A DNA stretch of 64,000 nt from Cyclobacteriaceae bacterium (GCA_019638255.1 JAHBUD010000001.1:310001-374000); one strand, 5' to 3'; shown: positions 54,101 through 63,446, numbered from the stretch's first letter. Translations and numbers: made by a program. Notes: generated by a model not told the origin, from the sequence alone.

Positions 54101-54817
54101 ATGAGTTTCTTTGTTCTTCTCGCACTGGCACTCGCTCCCGGCATCGCCATAGGATTATACATTTACCTAAAAGACAAACATGAGCCGGAACCCATCGGCT
54201 TGTTATTAACGAGTTTTATTTATGGAGGGGCCAGCACGATTGTAACCTTTGCGGTTAGTTGGCCGCTGGATTTTATAGTAACCCTTTCCGATACGGATGT
54301 GGTTCATCAATTCATGAATGCATTTTTCAAAGTTGCCCTGATTGAAGAATTCAGCAAGTTCTTATTCATTCGATTCATTCTTTACTACAATAAAAATTTC
54401 AATGAACCCTTCGATGGAATTGTGTATTCGGTTATGGTGAGTATGGGCTTCGCCACGTTGGAGAACATTCTGTATGTATTTCAGTTTGGTATCACCACCG
54501 GTATCCTACGCATGTTCACAGCCGTTCCTGCTCATGCCACCTTTGCTGTGCTAATGGGTTACTACCTTGGCAAAGCCAAGTTTACGCACCGGCAAGAGAT
54601 CGGGTATAGTATTCTGGCGCTGGGTGTGGCAACACTTTTTCATGGCGCCTACGATTATTTTCTTTTCATTTCATTTATACCGGGCATTTGGTTAGGTGCG
54701 TTTGTTTCCCTCATCGTAGCCTTAATCTTGTCTCGCAAAGCCATCCGTTTGCATCAGCAAGCGTCCCCTTTTATCAACTCAGGCAATCCAGAAGCCAGGG
54801 GTAATCAAAAAGTTTGA
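54101..54817 (+). CDS. PrsW-type intramembrane metalloprotease
   Basis: 238-residue protein with about seven TM helices. It carries the PrsW family zinc-protease motifs: E-E-F-S-K in ALIEEFSKFLFIRF, E in GFATLENILYVF, H in VPAHATFAVLMGYYLG and H in FHGAYDYF. PrsW-type proteases cut anti-sigma factors or other single-pass membrane proteins. No anti-sigma factor gene is adjacent, so the substrate is unknown; the small exported protein just upstream may be functionally linked. Confidence 0.88.
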   Translation: MSFFVLLALALAPGIAIGLYIYLKDKHEPEPIGLLLTSFIYGGASTIVTFAVSWPLDFIVTLSDTDVVHQFMNAFFKVALIEEFSKFLFIRFILYYNKNFNEPFDGIVYSVMVSMGFATLENILYVFQFGITTGILRMFTAVPAHATFAVLMGYYLGKAKFTHRQEIGYSILALGVATLFHGAYDYFLFISFIPGIWLGAFVSLIVALILSRKAIRLHQQASPFINSGNPEARGNQKV

Positions 54818-54897
54818 ATTGCCCGTGTGATTCACTACGTTTAATAAACTGATGACGCCCAATGATCCGTGATCGTTTAAAGACACATTACATCGGA

Positions 54898-55635
54898 ATG
54901 AATAAAGAGTTTCGGTATCGTGGAGAAGAAACCACACGTATTGAAACCTTAAGCGATGCAGTTTTTGCCATTGCCATTGGCTTATTGCTCATCTCCGCTA
55001 CGCCACCCGTAACCTATTATCAATTACAGCAATTCACCAAAGACATCATCCCCTTCGCGTTGTGTATTGCGTTGATTTCAATTGTTTGGTATGAGCACTT
55101 TCTTTTCTTTGTACGGTATGGCTTTCGTAATCCGTATATAGTTTTCCTGAACATCGTCTTGCTGTTTACCGTATTGTTCTATGTCTATCCATTGAAATTT
55201 TTAATGCGGCTCCTCTCCATCATGTACAGTAATTACTTTATCATGCTACGCGATGGAAATTCACAAGAGCTTTGGCAGGAGTATGCCTTTATTATGGAGG
55301 GCGGTGACATGTCGAATTTAATGGCTATTTATGGCATAGGTGCCGCGGCCATCTTTACGCTGCTTATGTTAATGTACCGGTACGCATTAAAGAAGTCTGC
55401 TGAATTGGAGCTAAATGAAATAGAGATTTTTGATACGAAGATGAGCATTCGTTCAAACCTATTGATGACTGTTGTTCCAATTTTTTCAGTTGTTTTGGCG
55501 TTAGTATATCGCCATTCGATTATTGGCACAGCCTTCTCCGGATTTATCTATTTCCTGTATATGCCCATTATGTTTATTAATGGTTCCCGGATTAGCCGGG
55601 AAAGAAAAAAGCTCCTTGAGTCACAAGGAGCTTAG
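54898..55635 (+). CDS. TMEM175/DUF1211-type potassium channel
   Basis: About 245 residues with six TM helices. The diagnostic filter-helix motif is present near the N-terminus as ETLSDAVFAIAIGLLL, the bacterial TMEM175 form of (F/L)SDAVFAI. These proteins are K+-permeable channels of unknown bacterial role. ATG 54898 is used; an upstream in-frame ATG at 54862 would add 12 residues. The last codons (KLLESQGA) form part of a terminator for the convergent rng gene. Confidence 0.82.
   Translation: MNKEFRYRGEETTRIETLSDAVFAIAIGLLLISATPPVTYYQLQQFTKDIIPFALCIALISIVWYEHFLFFVRYGFRNPYIVFLNIVLLFTVLFYVYPLKFLMRLLSIMYSNYFIMLRDGNSQELWQEYAFIMEGGDMSNLMAIYGIGAAAIFTLLMLMYRYALKKSAELELNEIEIFDTKMSIRSNLLMTVVPIFSVVLALVYRHSIIGTAFSGFIYFLYMPIMFINGSRISRERKKLLESQGA
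55604..55633 (-). terminator. rng terminator embedded in the TMEM175 coding end
   Basis: A perfect 10-bp stem AAGCTCCTTG / CAAGGAGCTT with loop TGACT on the minus strand, followed by TTTTTT. It is read as rho-independent on the minus strand, 25 bases after the rng stop. It overlaps the last codons and stop of the convergent channel gene. Confidence 0.85.
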
Positions 55636-55657
55636 TCATTCTTTGGTCGTGGCATGA

Positions 55658-57211
55658 TTACTCTTTCAACAAAATCTCTTCTCCTTCCTTCGTCAGAAAT
55701 TTATATTCTGTTACACCAAGGGATGTATCGGCTTCAAGGTTTATCCAACGCTTGTATTTAAAAAACCATTTTACACGCTGTGAAAAAATACCTTTCGTAA
55801 AATAGGCATATACATAGGGGTGAATGGCCAACACCAGGCTGGATTCATTTTGTTTCACCAACAAATGATCAAGATTCTTATCAATCAGATCCGACACCAA
55901 AATTGACGCTGTGATTTTTCCGGTACCGTTACAACTCGGGCAAGCTTCGAGGGTTGCAATGTTAACCTGCGGCCTTACACGTTCTCGGGTGATCTGCATC
56001 AACCCGAATTTCGAAAGCGGTAAAACCGTTGATTTGGCCTTGTCGGAAGCCATCTCATCGCGCATAGTCTTATAGATGAGCTTGCGGTTATCGGGGTTCT
56101 TCATGTCAATAAAGTCCACGACAATAATACCGCCCATGTCGCGCAACCGCAGTTGACGGGCAATTTCTTTGGCCGCTTCTATGTTTACCGATAAGGCTGT
56201 CGTTTCCTGGTTCTCTTCCCGGTTTGACTTATTACCACTGTTTACATCGATAACATGAAGTGCTTCGGTGTGCTCGATAATCAAATAACCTCCGGCCCTC
56301 AGGCTTACCGTTTGGCCAAAAGCTGACTTAATTTGTTTTTCAACTCCGTAGTGTTCAAAAATTTTTGAACGACCGGTGTACAGCTTTACGATTTTCTCTT
56401 GCTCTGGAGATATTGATCTGATGTAAGCTCTCGCCTCATCATAAATCTTTTTATCATCCACATGAATATTGTCGAATGACTCATTCAACAAATCGCGCAA
56501 TAAAGATGAGGTTTTGTTTAACTCCCCAATAATTTTTCCATTTGGCTCAACCTCTGGCAAATGTGCTATGCCGTCTTCCCAGTTTTTAACCAGGGTGCGC
56601 AAATCTTTGTCAAGTTCAGCCACTTCGGCCCCTTCGGCCACGGTGCGAACAATTACACCAAAATTTTCTGGCTTAATAGACTGGATTAAACGCAACAAGC
56701 GTTTACGTTCCTCGCTGCTGGTAATCTTCTTCGAAACGTTTACGGTCTTCGAAAACGGAACCAACACCAGGTATCGTCCGGCTAATGCTAACTCACAGGA
56801 TAATCGTGGCCCTTTTGTAGAGATTGGCTCTTTTACAATCTGTACCGGAATAAGCTGGCCTTTTGCCACTTGCTGGCCTATTTTGCCATGCTTATCAATA
56901 TCCGGTTCGAGGGTAAATTTTTCCAGTTTGCCGAAAATCTTCTTGGACCGCACCAACTTCGTAAACTTTTGCAACGAGCTGAATTGAGGCCCCAGATCGA
57001 GGTAGTGAAGGAAGGCATCTTTATCGTAGCCAACATCAATAAATGCTGCGTTTAAACCTTGCACCACTTTTTTAACGGTGCCCAGGTAAATATCTCCTAC
57101 AGTAAATTTGCTCCCCTGCTCTTCATCGTGAAACTCGACAAGTGTTTTATCTCTTAACAGGGCTATACGACATCCATTTTGAGTGTTACTGATAATAAGT
57201 TCGTTACTCAA
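55658..57211 (-). CDS. rng: Ribonuclease G (Rne/Rng family)
   Basis: Single-strand endoribonuclease that matures rRNA and decays mRNA. 517 residues. It shows the S1-like RNA-binding start (GDIYLGTVKKVVQGLNAAFIDVGYDKDAFLH), the catalytic metal ligands in HVIDVNSGN and IIVVDFIDM, and a zinc-link CPSCNGTG near residue 430. No RNase E-type C-terminal scaffold is present, as expected for RNase G. The start at 57211 is TTG, chosen because SNELIISNTQNG matches the conserved N-terminus and no ATG is near. A perfect terminator lies just downstream. Confidence 0.95.
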   Translation of the reverse strand: MSNELIISNTQNGCRIALLRDKTLVEFHDEEQGSKFTVGDIYLGTVKKVVQGLNAAFIDVGYDKDAFLHYLDLGPQFSSLQKFTKLVRSKKIFGKLEKFTLEPDIDKHGKIGQQVAKGQLIPVQIVKEPISTKGPRLSCELALAGRYLVLVPFSKTVNVSKKITSSEERKRLLRLIQSIKPENFGVIVRTVAEGAEVAELDKDLRTLVKNWEDGIAHLPEVEPNGKIIGELNKTSSLLRDLLNESFDNIHVDDKKIYDEARAYIRSISPEQEKIVKLYTGRSKIFEHYGVEKQIKSAFGQTVSLRAGGYLIIEHTEALHVIDVNSGNKSNREENQETTALSVNIEAAKEIARQLRLRDMGGIIVVDFIDMKNPDNRKLIYKTMRDEMASDKAKSTVLPLSKFGLMQITRERVRPQVNIATLEACPSCNGTGKITASILVSDLIDKNLDHLLVKQNESSLVLAIHPYVYAYFTKGIFSQRVKWFFKYKRWINLEADTSLGVTEYKFLTKEGEEILLKE

Positions 57212-57283
57212 AACGATAATAATTTAAAGTTAAAAAATAGGATGTGTACGGCTCTGAAACAGATCGTAACCCTTTAAGCAGGA

Positions 57284-57373
57284 TTACTTCTTCTTATGTC
57301 TGTTCTTCCGTAAGCGCTTTTTACGCTTATGAGTCGCCATTTTGTGCTTCTTTCTTTTCTTTCCGCTTGGCAT
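57284..57373 (-). CDS. 29-residue basic ribosomal-type protein (bS22/mS38-like)
   Basis: ATG at 57373 to TAA at 57284 encodes a 29-residue protein, over half Lys/Arg with four His (MPSGKKRKKHKM, then THKRKKRLRKNRHKKK). Composition and the KRKK-HKM-HKRKKRLRK pattern resemble the AURKAIP1/COX24 (mS38, bS22-type) tiny ribosomal proteins. It lies in the 223-bp spacer between rng and the TPR gene. The frame is complete and has a stop at the expected place, which chance would rarely produce in such a composition. The gene call is stronger than the family assignment. Confidence 0.7.
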   Translation of the reverse strand: MPSGKKRKKHKMATHKRKKRLRKNRHKKK

Positions 57374-57434
57374 AAAATGCTTTTTTTGGTTTTTGTCCTT
57401 TTTTCCCTTCCGGGATAAAGAGACGGTTTAACAA

Positions 57435-58241
57435 TTATTTTAAATCCTTCAGATACGAATCAGCCGCTGCCTGTACGGCCGGATCAGCATCTAATTGCTT
57501 TACTTTTTCAAACTGCTCCCGGGCAAGTTTCTTTTCTCCTTTTTTGCTATAGGCAACTCCGAGGAGCAATTGCGCCTGAATATGGTTTGGGTTAATGGCT
57601 GTTAGCTCCAACAGTCGTTCAATTGCACGATCATACTGGCCAGACTGTATCGAGAGCATACCCAGGTTGAACAATGCCGACTCATTTTTCGGATCCTCAC
57701 TCAACACTTCCCGCAGCATGGTAATTCCCTGCATGGGGTTGCCGGATGACAAATACGTCATGGCCATTTTGGTTTTAATCTCCAGGTTGCCCGGATTTTT
57801 CTTGAGAATCAGACCAAAATACTGTCGCGCCTTCTCGGCCAATTCCTCCTGTTTTAACTGATCCAATGCAAAGGTATAGGCCTGATAATAGCTCTCCCCT
57901 GCCTTGATCCAGCTTTCCATCGTATTAAAGAACGTTGCTGCTTCATTAGCAAACCAGGCTGCACTATCAAACTTGCCTGCCCCCCAATAGAGGTCTGCTA
58001 AAGAGTCGGCAAAGATAGCATTTTTTTCTCCAGCACCCGATGCGGCATAACCTGCCCGTAAACGACCAATAGCTTGTTGCAAGGTTACCGGTGTTGCACC
58101 ATGCGGATCGGGTGAGGTGACATCCGCTGAAGACGTTGCTGTCGGCTGGTCATCACTCCTTACTACAACCTTCGGTAACAGGTATAAGATGATAATCAGT
58201 GCCGCACTGACTGCTATTAAGATAATCCGATTTTTAAGCAT
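57435..58241 (-). CDS. TPR-repeat membrane protein
   Basis: 268-residue protein with a short N-terminal TM helix (about residues 5-23), a Pro/Ser/Thr-rich linker and then five to six TPR-like helix pairs, for example NLEIKTKMAMTYLSSGNP, ESALFNLGMLSIQSGQYDRA and IQAQLLLGVAYSKKGEKKLA. The TPR part faces the periplasm if the helix is an uncleaved anchor. Its genomic place between HU and RNase G is typical for Bacteroidota. The role is probably scaffolding; no partner is identified. Confidence 0.85.
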   Translation of the reverse strand: MLKNRIILIAVSAALIIILYLLPKVVVRSDDQPTATSSADVTSPDPHGATPVTLQQAIGRLRAGYAASGAGEKNAIFADSLADLYWGAGKFDSAAWFANEAATFFNTMESWIKAGESYYQAYTFALDQLKQEELAEKARQYFGLILKKNPGNLEIKTKMAMTYLSSGNPMQGITMLREVLSEDPKNESALFNLGMLSIQSGQYDRAIERLLELTAINPNHIQAQLLLGVAYSKKGEKKLAREQFEKVKQLDADPAVQAAADSYLKDLK

Positions 58242-58268
58242 AGAATACTAACCCACCAGCGTGCCCGC

Positions 58269-58577
58269 TTAAGCCTTTTCAGCGTGTAATTTTACTTTTT
58301 CGCTACCTTTGATTTTGTTAACGAAGATTTTGGCTGGTTTGAAGCTGGGAACATAATGCTCATCAATAACCAGCGCAGTGTTGCGGGAGATATTACGTGC
58401 TATTTTTTTCTTTCTCTTCTTATTGATAAAGCTGCCAAACCCACGAATGTATATGTTGTGGCCATTGGACATATTGCTTTTTACCACACTGAAAAATGCT
58501 TCAACAGATGCCGTCACATCAGCTTTATCAACACCTGTTTTTTCAGCGATCTCGTTAATTATGTCTGCTTTGGTCAC
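58269..58577 (-). CDS. HU-family DNA-binding protein
   Basis: 102-residue histone-like nucleoid protein. The start TKADIINEIAEKTGVDKADV and the arm region YIRGFGSFINKKRKKKIARNISRNTAL match HU/IHF; the C-terminus has an extra Lys-rich tail. It bends and packages DNA. The start codon is GTG at 58577, and a perfect -7 element TAACTTTG lies at 58609-58616. It is the first gene of the minus-strand block running through the TPR protein towards rng. Confidence 0.93.
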   Translation of the reverse strand: MTKADIINEIAEKTGVDKADVTASVEAFFSVVKSNMSNGHNIYIRGFGSFINKKRKKKIARNISRNTALVIDEHYVPSFKPAKIFVNKIKGSEKVKLHAEKA

Positions 58578-58608
58578 GTTCGTAAATGTTTAATATCTCA
58601 CGGGACGC

Positions 58609-58616
58609 CAAAGTTA
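58609..58616 (-). promoter_or_regulatory. -7 promoter element of the HU gene
   Basis: TAACTTTG on the minus strand, a full match to TAnnTTTG, 31 bases upstream of the HU GTG start. The -33 element is weak (TTA with a 17-base spacer). Confidence 0.45.
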
Positions 58617-58669
58617 ATTTGTGGCTTCAGAATTAAAAATTAATATTGAAAAAATTGATAATCAGGTGG

Positions 58670-59731
58670 ATGGAGGCTCGGTATTTCTCAAAAAAAGTCG
58701 TTGAATGGTACAATCAAAACAAACGAAGTCTGCCCTGGCGCAACACAAAAGACCCCTATAAGATTTGGTTGTCCGAAATTATCCTGCAACAAACACGGGT
58801 AAATCAGGGGCTACCCTATTACCAAAATTTTATCAAAGAATTCCCCGATGTACACGCTTTGGCCAATACGCCCGAGCAAAAAGTTTTAAGGTTGTGGCAG
58901 GGTCTTGGGTATTATACACGTGCACGAAACCTGCACAAGGCCGCTAAGGAAATTTCGTCAAAACATGGTGGTAAATTTCCGACCGCGTTTAGCGATTTGA
59001 AAAAACTTCCGGGTATTGGCGAATATACTGCAGCCGCTATTGCATCAATTTCATTTGGGGAAGCCGCAGCGGTTGTTGACGGAAATGTTTTTCGGGTACT
59101 GGCCCGGATTTATGGTATCGATACACCGATTAATTCAACCGAAGGAAAACGAACCTTCTTCGCGCTGGCCAATCAACTAATCGACAAAAAGCAACCTGCG
59201 CTATTCAATCAAGCAATGATGGAGTTTGGCGCGCTGCACTGTACACCAAAAAATCCGCAGTGCTCAACGTGCACATTTAAATCAACTTGTCTGGCTAACA
59301 AAGGCAACCTTCAACCGGATCTGCCGGCTAAGCTTGCCTCAAAAAAAAGTAAGAGGCGTTACTTCTACTACGTGGTTATTCGCAAAGGTAATTCCTTGCT
59401 GATGAAACAGCGTACGAATAAAGATATCTGGAATGGACTTTTTGATTTTTACCTGATTGAGGTGCCGCGCATCATGCGCATGGAAAGACTTTATCAACAC
59501 GATCCTTTTCTTAAAAAAATTACTCCGCTGGTTAAGTCAGAAACTGTATCGAGCGTGTACAAGCATATTCTTAGCCACCAAACCATCATGGCTAAATTCA
59601 TTATTCTTGATCTTTCCAATTACTCATCTGTTACCCCTTTAAGTATGGTTTTCTATTCACCTAAAAAGATGACCGAACTACCTAAACCTACACTGATAAG
59701 CCGTTTTCTGGCTGATTTCAGCCTTTTATAG
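58670..59731 (+). CDS. mutY: A/G-specific adenine DNA glycosylase
   Basis: Base-excision repair glycosylase removing adenine opposite 8-oxoguanine. It has the HhH segment LPGIGEYTAAAIASI and the catalytic Asp in VVDGNVFRVL. The 4Fe-4S cluster ligands form C-x6-C-x2-C-x5-C near residue 200. The C-terminal NUDIX-like domain recognises 8-oxoG. The ATG at 58670 is preferred to a TTG at 58646 because the conserved start is FSKKVVEWYNQNKRSLPWR. It is divergent from the HU gene with a 92-bp spacer. Confidence 0.95.
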   Translation: MEARYFSKKVVEWYNQNKRSLPWRNTKDPYKIWLSEIILQQTRVNQGLPYYQNFIKEFPDVHALANTPEQKVLRLWQGLGYYTRARNLHKAAKEISSKHGGKFPTAFSDLKKLPGIGEYTAAAIASISFGEAAAVVDGNVFRVLARIYGIDTPINSTEGKRTFFALANQLIDKKQPALFNQAMMEFGALHCTPKNPQCSTCTFKSTCLANKGNLQPDLPAKLASKKSKRRYFYYVVIRKGNSLLMKQRTNKDIWNGLFDFYLIEVPRIMRMERLYQHDPFLKKITPLVKSETVSSVYKHILSHQTIMAKFIILDLSNYSSVTPLSMVFYSPKKMTELPKPTLISRFLADFSLL

Positions 59732-59746
59732 TTGCCTCAGGAATGG

Positions 59747-59801
59747 TAATTTTGTCATAACAAAAGTGGTCATTGAAAGGGCCCGGCAAAATTGCTCTTT
59801 C
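59747..59801 (+). promoter_or_regulatory. Putative ssb promoter and leader hairpin
   Basis: A full -7 match TAATTTTG at 59747-59754, but without a good TTG at the right distance. It is followed in the predicted leader by a stem-loop, GAAAGGGC/GCTCTTTC at 59775-59801 with one G-U pair. ssb starts at 59840. Confidence 0.35.
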
Positions 59802-59839
59802 GATGACTTCTTTCATTAAAGCATATCCGTAAAAATTAT

Positions 59840-60283
59840 ATGTCGGGCGTAAATAAAGTTATTCTGGTTGGTCGACTCGGGCGGGATCCGGAAGTCAGAA
59901 ATTTAGATAATGGTGTATCGGTTGCCAACTTTACTATGGCTACCTCTGAAACTTACCGTGATAAAACCACCAATGAAAAAAAGGAAGTTACCGAGTGGCA
60001 TAATATAGTATTGTGGCGGGGCCTGGCCGAGATTGCACAGAAATATTTGCACAAAGGCGACATGGTATACATTGAAGGCAAACTTCGTACTCGTTCATGG
60101 GAGAAGGATGGCGTTACGCGCTACACAACCGAAGTGGTTGCTGATACCATGACAATGCTTTCTACAAAAAGTAGTGGTGGTTCTGGTGGAGGATCAACGT
60201 ATGCTTCCGCACCTAAACCATCTTCATCAGAAGGAATGTCCATGCCTGCCGAAACAGGCGGATCGGATGATCTCCCCTTTTGA
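59840..60283 (+). CDS. ssb: Single-stranded DNA-binding protein
   Basis: 147-residue tetrameric SSB. The OB-fold starts [16 protein letters not shown] and includes EWHNIVLW and [12 protein letters not shown] Gly/Ser-rich linker (about residues 112-130) leads to the acidic tip DDLPF, which docks repair and replication proteins. It lies between mutY and gldE, an arrangement common in Bacteroidota. The leader is 85 bp long if the -7 match upstream is real. Confidence 0.95.
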   Translation: MSGVNKVILVGRLGRDPEVRNLDNGVSVANFTMATSETYRDKTTNEKKEVTEWHNIVLWRGLAEIAQKYLHKGDMVYIEGKLRTRSWEKDGVTRYTTEVVADTMTMLSTKSSGGSGGGSTYASAPKPSSSEGMSMPAETGGSDDLPF

Positions 60284-60308
60284 TATGTTTCACCAAATGT
60301 AAAATCGA

Positions 60309-61637
60309 TTGGACGAGCCTCCCAGTTATTCAATTCTTCTTCAGGTTTTCTCAGGCATAAGCCTGATGTCCCTGGTTAGCTTTGCCATTATTGCCTTATT
60401 GTTGATTTTATCAGGACTTATTTCCGGATCGGAGGTTTCATTCTTTTCGCTCAAACCAGAAGACCTGGAGCGATGCCGTGAAAGCGATTCAGATCGTGAC
60501 AGGCTCGTGCTTAAGTTGCTTGAAAAACCCCGTCAATTACTGGCTACCATTCTCATTATGAACAACACCGTGAACGTAGGCCTCGTAACACTGGCCACGT
60601 TTGTGATGTGGGATCTGGCCGGAACAAAAAGTCCGGAAGAAATTATTGTTGGTGTGGTAACCTTTACCATAACCTTCGCCCTTACTTTTTTTGGAGAAAT
60701 TGTGCCGAAAGTTTACGCTACCAAAAACAACCTACTTTTCGCCCGGTTCATGGCAAATGCATGGCGCATCCTCATCATTATCTGCAAACCTATTTCAGCT
60801 CCGTTAATGACAATGAGTAGTTTTGTTGAAAAGCGAATTGAGAAAAGGGGATACCAAACTACCGTTGAGGAGTTAAACCAGGCACTTGAAATTGCCACCA
60901 GTACAGATGAAACCAGTGCAGAAGAAAAGGAAATTCTACGTGGCATTGTAAATTTTGGTACACTGAGCGTGCGGCAGGTTATGCGCTCGAGGGTGGATAT
61001 TTCTGCCGTAGATGTTGAATGGAGATTCTTTGAGCTGATCAACTTTATTCATAAGTCGGGTTTTTCGCGCCTTCCGGTTTACCGTGAATCACTCGATAAA
61101 ATTGAGGGAGTTCTCTACATTAAAGATTTGCTTCCTTATCTTGATCAGGATGATGCATTTGCCTGGCAAAAACTTCTGCGCACACCGTTCTTTATTCCGG
61201 AAACCAAAAAGATTGATTCTTTATTAAGAGATTTTCAGGAGAAGCGCATTCACATGGCAATCGTAGTGGATGAATATGGCGGCACTGCCGGGGTGATAAC
61301 ATTGGAAGATGTTATTGAAGAAATCATTGGTGAAATTAATGATGAGTTTGACGAGGCCGGATTAAACTATCAGAAAATTGATGAACAAACTTTTGCCTTT
61401 GAAGGTAAAATTTCATTGCATGATTTCTGCAAAGCGCTTGATGTTGAGCCGGGAACATTCGATGAAGTGAAAGGAGAAAGTGAATCGTTGGGTGGAGTAA
61501 TTCTAGAAATCAACAAAGGTTTTCCAAAGGCCGGAGATCAAATAAACTATCAGCAATTTACGTTCACCATTGAGGCGCTGGATAAAAGACGAATTAAACG
61601 GGTAAAAGTTCACGTTCATGAAGAGGAGAAGCATTGA
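60309..61637 (+). CDS. gldE: Gliding motility-associated protein GldE
   Basis: CNNM/CorC-type membrane protein of 442 residues. The DUF21 TM domain (about residues 20-200) carries SGLISGSEVSFFSL. Two CBS domains follow (VMRSRVDISAVD, and HMAIVVDEYGGTAGVITLEDVIEEIIGEI), with a C-terminal CorC_HlyC domain. In Flavobacterium the equivalent protein supports GldD and gliding. The start used is TTG at 60309, because DEPPSYS resembles other GldE N-termini; an ATG at 60366 is the alternative. gldD overlaps its 3' end by 20 bases. Confidence 0.9.
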   Translation: MDEPPSYSILLQVFSGISLMSLVSFAIIALLLILSGLISGSEVSFFSLKPEDLERCRESDSDRDRLVLKLLEKPRQLLATILIMNNTVNVGLVTLATFVMWDLAGTKSPEEIIVGVVTFTITFALTFFGEIVPKVYATKNNLLFARFMANAWRILIIICKPISAPLMTMSSFVEKRIEKRGYQTTVEELNQALEIATSTDETSAEEKEILRGIVNFGTLSVRQVMRSRVDISAVDVEWRFFELINFIHKSGFSRLPVYRESLDKIEGVLYIKDLLPYLDQDDAFAWQKLLRTPFFIPETKKIDSLLRDFQEKRIHMAIVVDEYGGTAGVITLEDVIEEIIGEINDEFDEAGLNYQKIDEQTFAFEGKISLHDFCKALDVEPGTFDEVKGESESLGGVILEINKGFPKAGDQINYQQFTFTIEALDKRRIKRVKVHVHEEEKH

Positions 61638-62289
61638 AAAATTGGCTATATGGAATGGACAGTGGACTGTGAAATCTAACTACTGCCTGTTGGTTACTAC
61701 CTGCTGCGTACTATTCTTAACCACATCTTGTCAGCGCGACTACCTACCAAAACCCATCGGTTACAACCGGCTAATGCTGCCTGAACCATCCTATCAATCA
61801 CTTCCCGATTCACTGCCTTATGCTTTTGAGTACTCTATACACGCACGCTTGTTGCCCGACACCGCTGGATTTCATGAACGCTACTGGATTGAGTTATACT
61901 ACCCAGCACTAAAATCTAATATTCATATTACGTATAAAGAGCTTAAAAGCAGCGAACAGTTACTAAAAGAATTGATGAACGATGCCTACGTGCTTACAGC
62001 CAAGCATCAAATCAAAGCATCGGCTATTGATGAAGTGATTACCAAAAATGCTTTTGGTCGTACCGCCATTATTGCCGAGTTGCAAGGCGAAGTGCCAAGT
62101 CAGATGCAGTTCACCATTACCGATTCCACCAAAAACTTCCTGCGGGGTGCGCTGTACTTCAACGCCAAAGTACAAAACGACTCGCTTAGGCCTGCCATCG
62201 ATTACATGAAGAAGGATATCATGCACCTGATCAATACATTCGATTGGAGAAAAAATAATCTTCGCGCTATCAAAACTTCCAACGACTAA
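61618..62289 (+). CDS. gldD: Gliding motility lipoprotein GldD
   Basis: 223-residue lipoprotein required for gliding and type IX secretion in related species. The signal ends TTSC (Cys38 of this frame). The conserved GldD segment DYLPKPIGYNRLMLPEP follows directly. The ATG at 61618 overlaps the gldE end; GTG at 61669 would give a more usual signal peptide length and may be the true start. Its position right after gldE matches other gliding Bacteroidota. Confidence 0.9.
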   Translation: MKRRSIEKLAIWNGQWTVKSNYCLLVTTCCVLFLTTSCQRDYLPKPIGYNRLMLPEPSYQSLPDSLPYAFEYSIHARLLPDTAGFHERYWIELYYPALKSNIHITYKELKSSEQLLKELMNDAYVLTAKHQIKASAIDEVITKNAFGRTAIIAELQGEVPSQMQFTITDSTKNFLRGALYFNAKVQNDSLRPAIDYMKKDIMHLINTFDWRKNNLRAIKTSND

Positions 62290-62291
62290 CA

Positions 62292-63446
62292 ATGCTTAAC
62301 TCCAAACGTGCGCAGTTCACACTTCCTCCTCAGGTTTCATACCTCAATTGCGCATACATGTCGCCATTGTTAAAAAGTGTTGAAAAAGTTGGCGTCAAGG
62401 CGCTCCGAAAAAAAAGAAATCCGGTCAGTATCTCCCAACAGGATTTTTTTACTGATACTGAATTATTACGAAAAGAGTACGCCCGGCTTATCCATGCTAC
62501 GAATCTCAAGCAAATCGTCATCATTCCTTCTGTATCCTACGGCATGGCCAATGTAGTGCGCAATATGGATATCAAAAAAGGACAACACATTATCGTTGCT
62601 ACAGAACAATTTCCCAGTAATTACTATCCCTGGAAAAGTTTGTGCGATGAAGCAGGTGCTGAAATAAAAGCCATTGCCCCTCCTGAAGATTTCGATGAAC
62701 GAGGGAAGCGATGGAACCAAAGAATACTGGAAGCTATTGATTCCAATACAAAAGCGGTAGCCATCGGGAATGTGCATTGGGCCGATGGAACGCGGTTCGA
62801 TTTGGAAGCCATTCGCAAACGTACACAAGATGTAGGCGCATTGTTAATTGTGGATGGAACACAATCGGTTGGCGCGTTGCCTTTCGATGTACAAAAAATA
62901 AAACCTGATGCCCTCGTGTGCGCAGGGTATAAATGGTTGTTGGGGCCTTACTCCATCGGACTGGCTTACTATGGTGAGTATTTCAACAACGGTAAACCCA
63001 TTGAAGAAAACTGGATTACCCGGTTAAACAGTGAGGATTTTGCAGGGCTTGTAAACTATAAAAACGCTTACCACGAAGGTGCCCTTCGCTACGAAGTCGG
63101 TGAACGCAGCAATTTTATTTTAGTGCCCATGCTGCTCAAAGCCATCCAGCAATTGAACAACTGGGGGCCAGAGCGAATACAGGAATATTGCAGGGAAATC
63201 GGAAAGAACACCATAGAAAAACTTATGGACATGGGTTTTCTGATTGAAAAGGAAGAGTGGAGAGGTTCGCACCTTTTCGGCATTCGTTTACCGGCCAGCA
63301 CAGACTTGGAAAAAATCAAACAGTCTTTATTCAAGCATAACGTGTATCTTTCCTTTCGGGGCAATGCCATTCGCGTTGCGCCTAATGTATATAATACCGA
63401 AAAGGATTTTCAGAAGTTATTTAAAGCTTTGACTAAATTCTATTAG
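62292..63446 (+). CDS. Class V aminotransferase-fold PLP enzyme
   Basis: 384-residue PLP enzyme of the aminotransferase class V (NifS/IscS/kynureninase) superfamily. The cofactor lysine is in CAGYKWLLGPYSIG, the pyridine-binding Asp in LLIVDGTQSVGA. The N-terminus starts with the typical VSYLNCAYMSPLL. No Cys of a cysteine desulfurase loop is obvious, so a transaminase or isopenicillin-N-epimerase-like role is more likely. Start follows gldD after two bases; cotranscription with it is likely. Confidence 0.85.
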   Translation: MLNSKRAQFTLPPQVSYLNCAYMSPLLKSVEKVGVKALRKKRNPVSISQQDFFTDTELLRKEYARLIHATNLKQIVIIPSVSYGMANVVRNMDIKKGQHIIVATEQFPSNYYPWKSLCDEAGAEIKAIAPPEDFDERGKRWNQRILEAIDSNTKAVAIGNVHWADGTRFDLEAIRKRTQDVGALLIVDGTQSVGALPFDVQKIKPDALVCAGYKWLLGPYSIGLAYYGEYFNNGKPIEENWITRLNSEDFAGLVNYKNAYHEGALRYEVGERSNFILVPMLLKAIQQLNNWGPERIQEYCREIGKNTIEKLMDMGFLIEKEEWRGSHLFGIRLPASTDLEKIKQSLFKHNVYLSFRGNAIRVAPNVYNTEKDFQKLFKALTKFY

